Below are positions 5,521 to 5,717 of a DNA stretch of 5,717 bases, in pieces. Within the stretch, counting starts at the first letter, position 1; every line of letters begins with the position of its first letter. The position numbers were made by a program, and so were the translations under genes. Source of the stretch: Candidatus Aminicenantota bacterium (GTDB lineage: Bacteria; Acidobacteriota; Aminicenantia; UBA2199); NCBI GenBank assembly GCA_030671465.1, contig DAOVIP010000146.1, positions 1-5,717 of the forward strand, written 5' to 3'. The notes beneath the pieces were generated by a model that was not told the DNA's origin, made no database searches, and worked only from the letters and a program-made list of their open reading frames with translations.

Positions 5521-5717
5521 TTAGATGGAAGATTTTAAAAGTGCCAATAATTCCTTATAGCGGATCGGTTTGGTAATATATCCGTCACAACCGCCCCGGA
5601 GTATGCGTTCCTTATCTCCTCTCATAGCCATAGCGGTCATGGCGATGATTTTTATATGAGATGTATGTTTATTCTGTTTTAGAATTCTGGTCGCTTCCAA
5701 ACCATTCATTCCAGACA
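5521..5717 (-). CDS. Response-regulator receiver (REC) domain, C-terminal fragment, cut by window edge
   Basis: The reading frame runs off the right edge of the window, so only the last 65 or so residues are visible, ending at TAA (5521-5523 on the complement). The visible part starts SGMNGLEATRIL, which corresponds to the segment just after the phosphorylated Asp of a receiver domain. It continues with KIIAMTAMAM (the conserved switch Thr), then GGCDGYITKPI (the conserved Lys in TKP) and a final helix ending LLKSSI. The protein stops directly after the receiver fold. It is therefore either a DivK/CheY-like single-domain regulator or the receiver at the end of a hybrid histidine kinase; the GCDGYITKPI wording is shared by both. 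The phospho-acceptor Asp lies outside the window. The gene converges on the propeller gene with 64 nt between stops. Confidence 0.88.
   Translation of the reverse strand, partial: SGMNGLEATRILKQNKHTSHIKIIAMTAMAMRGDKERILRGGCDGYITKPIRYKELLALLKSSI

Overview
The window looks like a chromosomal segment from a Gram-negative bacterium of moderate G+C content. It carries the end of a peptidoglycan-recycling ligase (Mpl), an ECF sigma factor with a membrane-bound zinc-binding anti-sigma factor, and two exported proteins with signal peptides: a beta-solenoid and a beta-propeller. Several genes have clear Shine-Dalgarno sites. The exported propeller carries a GRAGEGPREF motif of a kind I associate with Acidobacteriota, Candidatus Aminicenantes and Bacteroidota. 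The Shine-Dalgarno use and the sigma/anti-sigma/DUF4097 cluster make an Acidobacteriota or Aminicenantes-like lineage my preferred guess, by inference only. No mobile element, CRISPR array, tRNA or rRNA was seen.

Layout. Positions 3-467 (+) hold the C-terminal end of mpl, cut by the window edge. Positions 499-1275 (+) encode a DUF2225-like protein with two CxxC pairs behind an N-terminal hydrophobic segment. Positions 1378-1899, 1896-2534 and 2588-4237 (+) form a probable operon: ECF sigma factor, anti-sigma factor joined by an ATGA overlap, and a large exported DUF4097-type solenoid 53 nt downstream. A 190-nt gap (4238-4427) holds an inverted repeat and a good candidate ECF-type promoter. 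Next comes an exported 6-bladed beta-propeller-like protein (4428-5456, +). The window ends with the C-terminus of a response-regulator receiver domain on the minus strand (5521-5717), converging on the propeller gene.

How the genes may work together. The sigma/anti-sigma pair is a classic envelope-signalling switch, with a cytoplasmic zinc motif, one membrane helix and a helical extracytoplasmic domain. The co-transcribed solenoid is either its output or part of its sensing machinery. A GGAAC-N16-CGTT motif upstream of the propeller gene suggests that gene could belong to the same regulon, but this is a hypothesis.

The most striking observation is the regularity of the solenoid. It has 18 consecutive coils of exactly 18 residues with no indel. 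Position 9 of the coil alternates strictly Tyr/Ser, and position 10 tends to alternate Lys/Cys, giving a 36-residue two-coil unit and regularly spaced Tyr, Lys and Cys ladders along one face.
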